The notes beneath the pieces are model-generated. The model was not told the origin of the DNA. It ran no database searches and saw nothing but the letters and a program-made list of their open reading frames with translations. The position numbers and the translations under genes are program-made. This document shows positions 61,301-64,000 of a DNA stretch of 64,000 bases, piece after piece; position 1 is the stretch's first letter, and each line of letters begins with the position of its first letter. The stretch comes from Pocillopora verrucosa. Taxonomy: Eukaryota > Cnidaria > Anthozoa > Scleractinia > Pocilloporidae. The stretch lies in NCBI RefSeq assembly GCF_036669915.1, contig NC_089316.1:19272976-19336975 (forward strand). The letters run 5' to 3'.

Positions 61301-64000
61301 GCAATCCTTAAAATGGCCATGAAGATGCATGTTTGGTGTGCACTTCTCCTTCCCGCAGAGGGCTTCTAAACATTACACAAAATCACATCAGCTTGTGGTC
61401 AGCTTCCATACACTCCTCCTTGGTGATAACTTTTCTGCAAAGCAGTTGACAGGCATGTACAAATGCTGTCCACATTCCATTATGTCCACTGGGTATTACT
61501 CCCTTAAAGCAAAAGAGGAGTAAAAACATACCCAGTTCTTGCACTGGTCACCAGTGAATCCCTTAAATCCTTCAGAAATTTTGCTTTGGATGCACACAAT
61601 TTCAGATGGTGGCTTAACAAGACTGACACGTTTCTGTTCTCTCTACAAGTCAGATTCACTCAAAATTCCCATTTCAGTCCAAGTCTTAAGAACATGTTTG
61701 GCACTCCCAAGAGGCAAGTTATGCATGGGATCAATCAGTGCGAATCTTATAGCATCATAATATGGAAGCTGGAACAGGACAGAGTAATGTGCTCCACTTG
61801 AAGAGGCAAATTTCTGGGCATCACTTGGTGTTTTAGCTTGGCAAACTTTCTCTGCAGATGCTCGATGGTCTTCATTAGATTGCTGTTCCCAGCTTTCTCT
61901 ATCAAATCCTGAGAAATCAGGTTTATCACCAAATGATGCTCTTGGAAATTTTTTAAAGCATTTGCTGCATCCTGAAAATATAGTAAAACACCATATAAAC
62001 AATGATGCCAGTGCAACAAGCATGTATTTACACACACAACAAACATATACCTGCCAACCTTTTTTTGAGCCAAGGGTGCGAGATTTTTATCCTACAAGTG
62101 CCAGGATTTTTGATAGAGAACCTGATCATATCTGGAGATAATCCAAAGACTTCGAATGCAGTCCCAAACAATTCCAAACTTCCTAACACATGAAAACACA
62201 ACCTCGTCTCTAGCACTTCCCTTCTAAAAGTCAGAGGATGTATTAGCTCAAACTTTTCTGCTAGGTGTGAGGAATTGGTCAGCTGGTGAGGGCTGACTTG
62301 AGATCAAAGTTTTTTGATTCCCAAGACATGTGAGTTGGTAAGTAATTACATACACAAATACAAAAAAATAAATAAATAACCAAGGAGTTACTATTAAAAT
62401 TTTATAAAACACTCTAGTTATAGTGCATCTTTGAGCACTCACTTTTCTTTGCAGTATGGCCAATAAAACCTCCACATTTCGAAGTTGCTGGTATATCACT
62501 TGACAAAGCTAAGATAGCAGCTCAGAACATCTCCCCAGTTCCAGAAATGTTTGTGTCTAAGATAACTCCATCCCACAAGTCAATAAGGTCATCTACTAAT
62601 GGCTGCAGGAAGGAATTGATATAATGCTTAGGATCCTTTGGCCCAGGAATTATTCCAACAACAATAAGATTTTCAGGTTTGAAGTGTTCCTTTCTTGGAA
62701 GGTTCATTACAACCATGTAAATGACACAAATGGATTTTGAGCCATGAAGAGTGGGTTGAAGCCAGTCAATGTTCAACATGAGAGCAAAGTTATTTGGTAT
62801 AGCAAGAAAGGGCTCTCCATCCACATACTGAAACTTTCCAAACTCTTCCTTCAAAACAGTCTCCAAGAACATTGTCTGACAGCTGAGTGGAACAATTTCT
62901 CCACTTTTCAGTTTTCCATGAAGTTTGGCTTGTTAATAAGGTCTTGTAATGAATCAGTAACCTTTTTAAAGCAGTAAACCTGCCTAGGATACAAGAATGT
63001 CTTTCCTGCTCTTGACCTCATAACTTTCATCAGAACGGAACCACATGGCCTCCTTCGGGCTTGGTGTGGGTGGCGTGGATAACTCACATGACTGCATTTT
63101 GCTGATACAACCTCACCATTTGGCCTTTGGCAAACACATTCATCAAAATTATAGAGAGTTTTACACTTAAGGCAAACTGCATTTTTAATAAAACTGTCCT
63201 TCTGAAGGCCAAGATTTTTTCGAATCATGTACAATGTTTCTGGGATGATCTTGGCAAAGTTAATAAGAACTTCTGCTTGCATCATCTTACCAATACCAGA
63301 TAAGAACAGCTTGAAAAACTTTAAGAGTAGAACAATAGCCCTGTCTGCAACTTTGAACATTGCCTGCCACAGAAGTAAGAATAAAAGCAAAGCCCTCAGT
63401 TCTGTGCAATCACTTCCTGGTTCCTTCTGTTTACCACATTTTTTTTGCACTGTTTTCCATTTCATGAGAATACTCAAAGCTCTGCGTATTGTTCTCTACA
63501 TCATCCTCTTGAAATGAAATAACAGTACATCAGAAACAATAGCAATAAATAGTACTTAAGGTTCAGTATACATGTACACCATTCTGCATGTATTTACATC
63601 ACTTGTGAATAAAATGAATATCAAAATATTTCACTAAAAGAAATTTTACACATAAAAGCAGGGCAGTAGCCACACTGTAGCCTGAGGCAAGACGAGGCAC
63701 TTGCCTCATCTAAATTTTTACCTAAGATAAAACAGTAAAACCTAGCTTAAGTTGGAAAAGTAATCCCCAGAAAACATTTTTCTATTGGTTTATGAGAGAT
63801 TAAGCTACCTAAGAAGAGTGATTTAAGAGCAAAAGCCATTTTATGAGGGTTATTAGTTTGCTATATGAACCAATAATATTCTATAAACTAACCAAGAGTT
63901 GCTGTTCTGATTGCATGGAGCTTTCATGTTTTTCCACTGAGGACTCCTCTGGTAACATTTCATCATCTACATCATTTTCACCACCACTAGAATCTCCTTC
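58336..64000 (-). mobile_element. CACTA/EnSpm-type transposon, second copy, cut by the window
   Basis: Begins CACTGCGTGAAATG directly after TTG (58333-58335), in the same module context as the first copy, and continues past the window end. Content is collinear with 23467-29160. It has extra DNA near 58667-58719 and 59178-59284 that the first copy lacks, and its own set of small deletions. It arose by segmental duplication, because flank and element match together. Confidence 0.8.
60067..64000 (-). pseudogene. Tnp2-type CACTA transposase, second copy, decayed and partial
   Basis: Exons by comparison with copy A: beyond 64000 to 63893, 63508-62443, 61971-61204 and 60681-60067. This copy retains the 11 bp lost from the first, so the segment QRPNGEVVSAKC through GKTFLYPRQVYC is in one frame at 63477-62908. 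Exon 3 is open from GCSKCFKKFP through DPMHNLPLGSAKH. It has its own damage: small deletions near 62910 and 62836, an altered splice acceptor near 63508, an interrupted frame in exon 3 and a 25-bp deletion near 60320. The TGA after GTGEMF (62522) is shared with copy A. Confidence 0.72.

Overview
The window looks like animal nuclear DNA, most likely from a cnidarian and probably a stony coral. This is inference: the DNA is AT-rich, exons are tiny and far apart with GT/AG borders, and the BEL/Pao, Penelope-like, RTE-like, CACTA and tRNA-derived SINE elements are of kinds common in such genomes. No prokaryotic gene organisation, rRNA, CRISPR array or origin is visible.

Host layer. The plus strand carries a string of single leucine-rich-repeat (LRR) exons. 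Each is exactly 72 bp, encodes one 24-residue repeat, starts after an AG and ends at GTAAGT, and has the same phase at both ends, so any number can be joined without a frame change. Six look intact (47, 10108, 18501, 36205, 47740, 53804). Five are remnants (9592, 10397, 10739, 11745, 55401). They sit in introns built from copies of the same modules: type A (about 1-5990, 11690-18010, 36090-38160, exon-less pieces near 35005 and 51280) and type C (about 9810-10330, 18360-23466, 55150-58335). The window appears to lie inside one large, repeatedly duplicated LRR gene; neither end is seen.

Mobile layer. Paralogous modules act as empty-site references, so several insertions can be bounded precisely. 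(1) An 11.5-kb CACTA/EnSpm element, 23467-35004, with a TTG target duplication, a decayed minus-strand Tnp2-type transposase in four exons, a divergent plus-strand coiled-coil gene remnant and a 44-bp repeat array near its right end. (2) A second copy of that element from 58336 to the window end, at the same module position, so copied by segmental duplication. (3) A young BEL/Pao LTR retrotransposon, 41496-47299, with 213-bp LTRs differing at two positions and a gag-pol frame broken twice. (4) A 5'-truncated RTE-like LINE, 12410-12989, with a 15-bp target duplication. (5) A 462-bp long-TIR MITE, 15735-16196. (6) A roughly 2.1-kb non-autonomous element with minisatellite-like ends, 19070-21146. 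(7) tRNA-derived SINEs near 1.3, 4.6-4.9 and 13.7 kb. (8) A Penelope-like remnant, 31470-32143, within the CACTA element.

Unexplained layer. A minus-strand exon-like reading frame recurs in three type A modules. A different antisense frame is nearly identical in the two type C duplicates. A 104-bp near-palindrome is present in only one of three module copies. The strongest candidates for something undescribed are the modular LRR-exon array and the two-gene CACTA element with its distinctive subterminal repeats.
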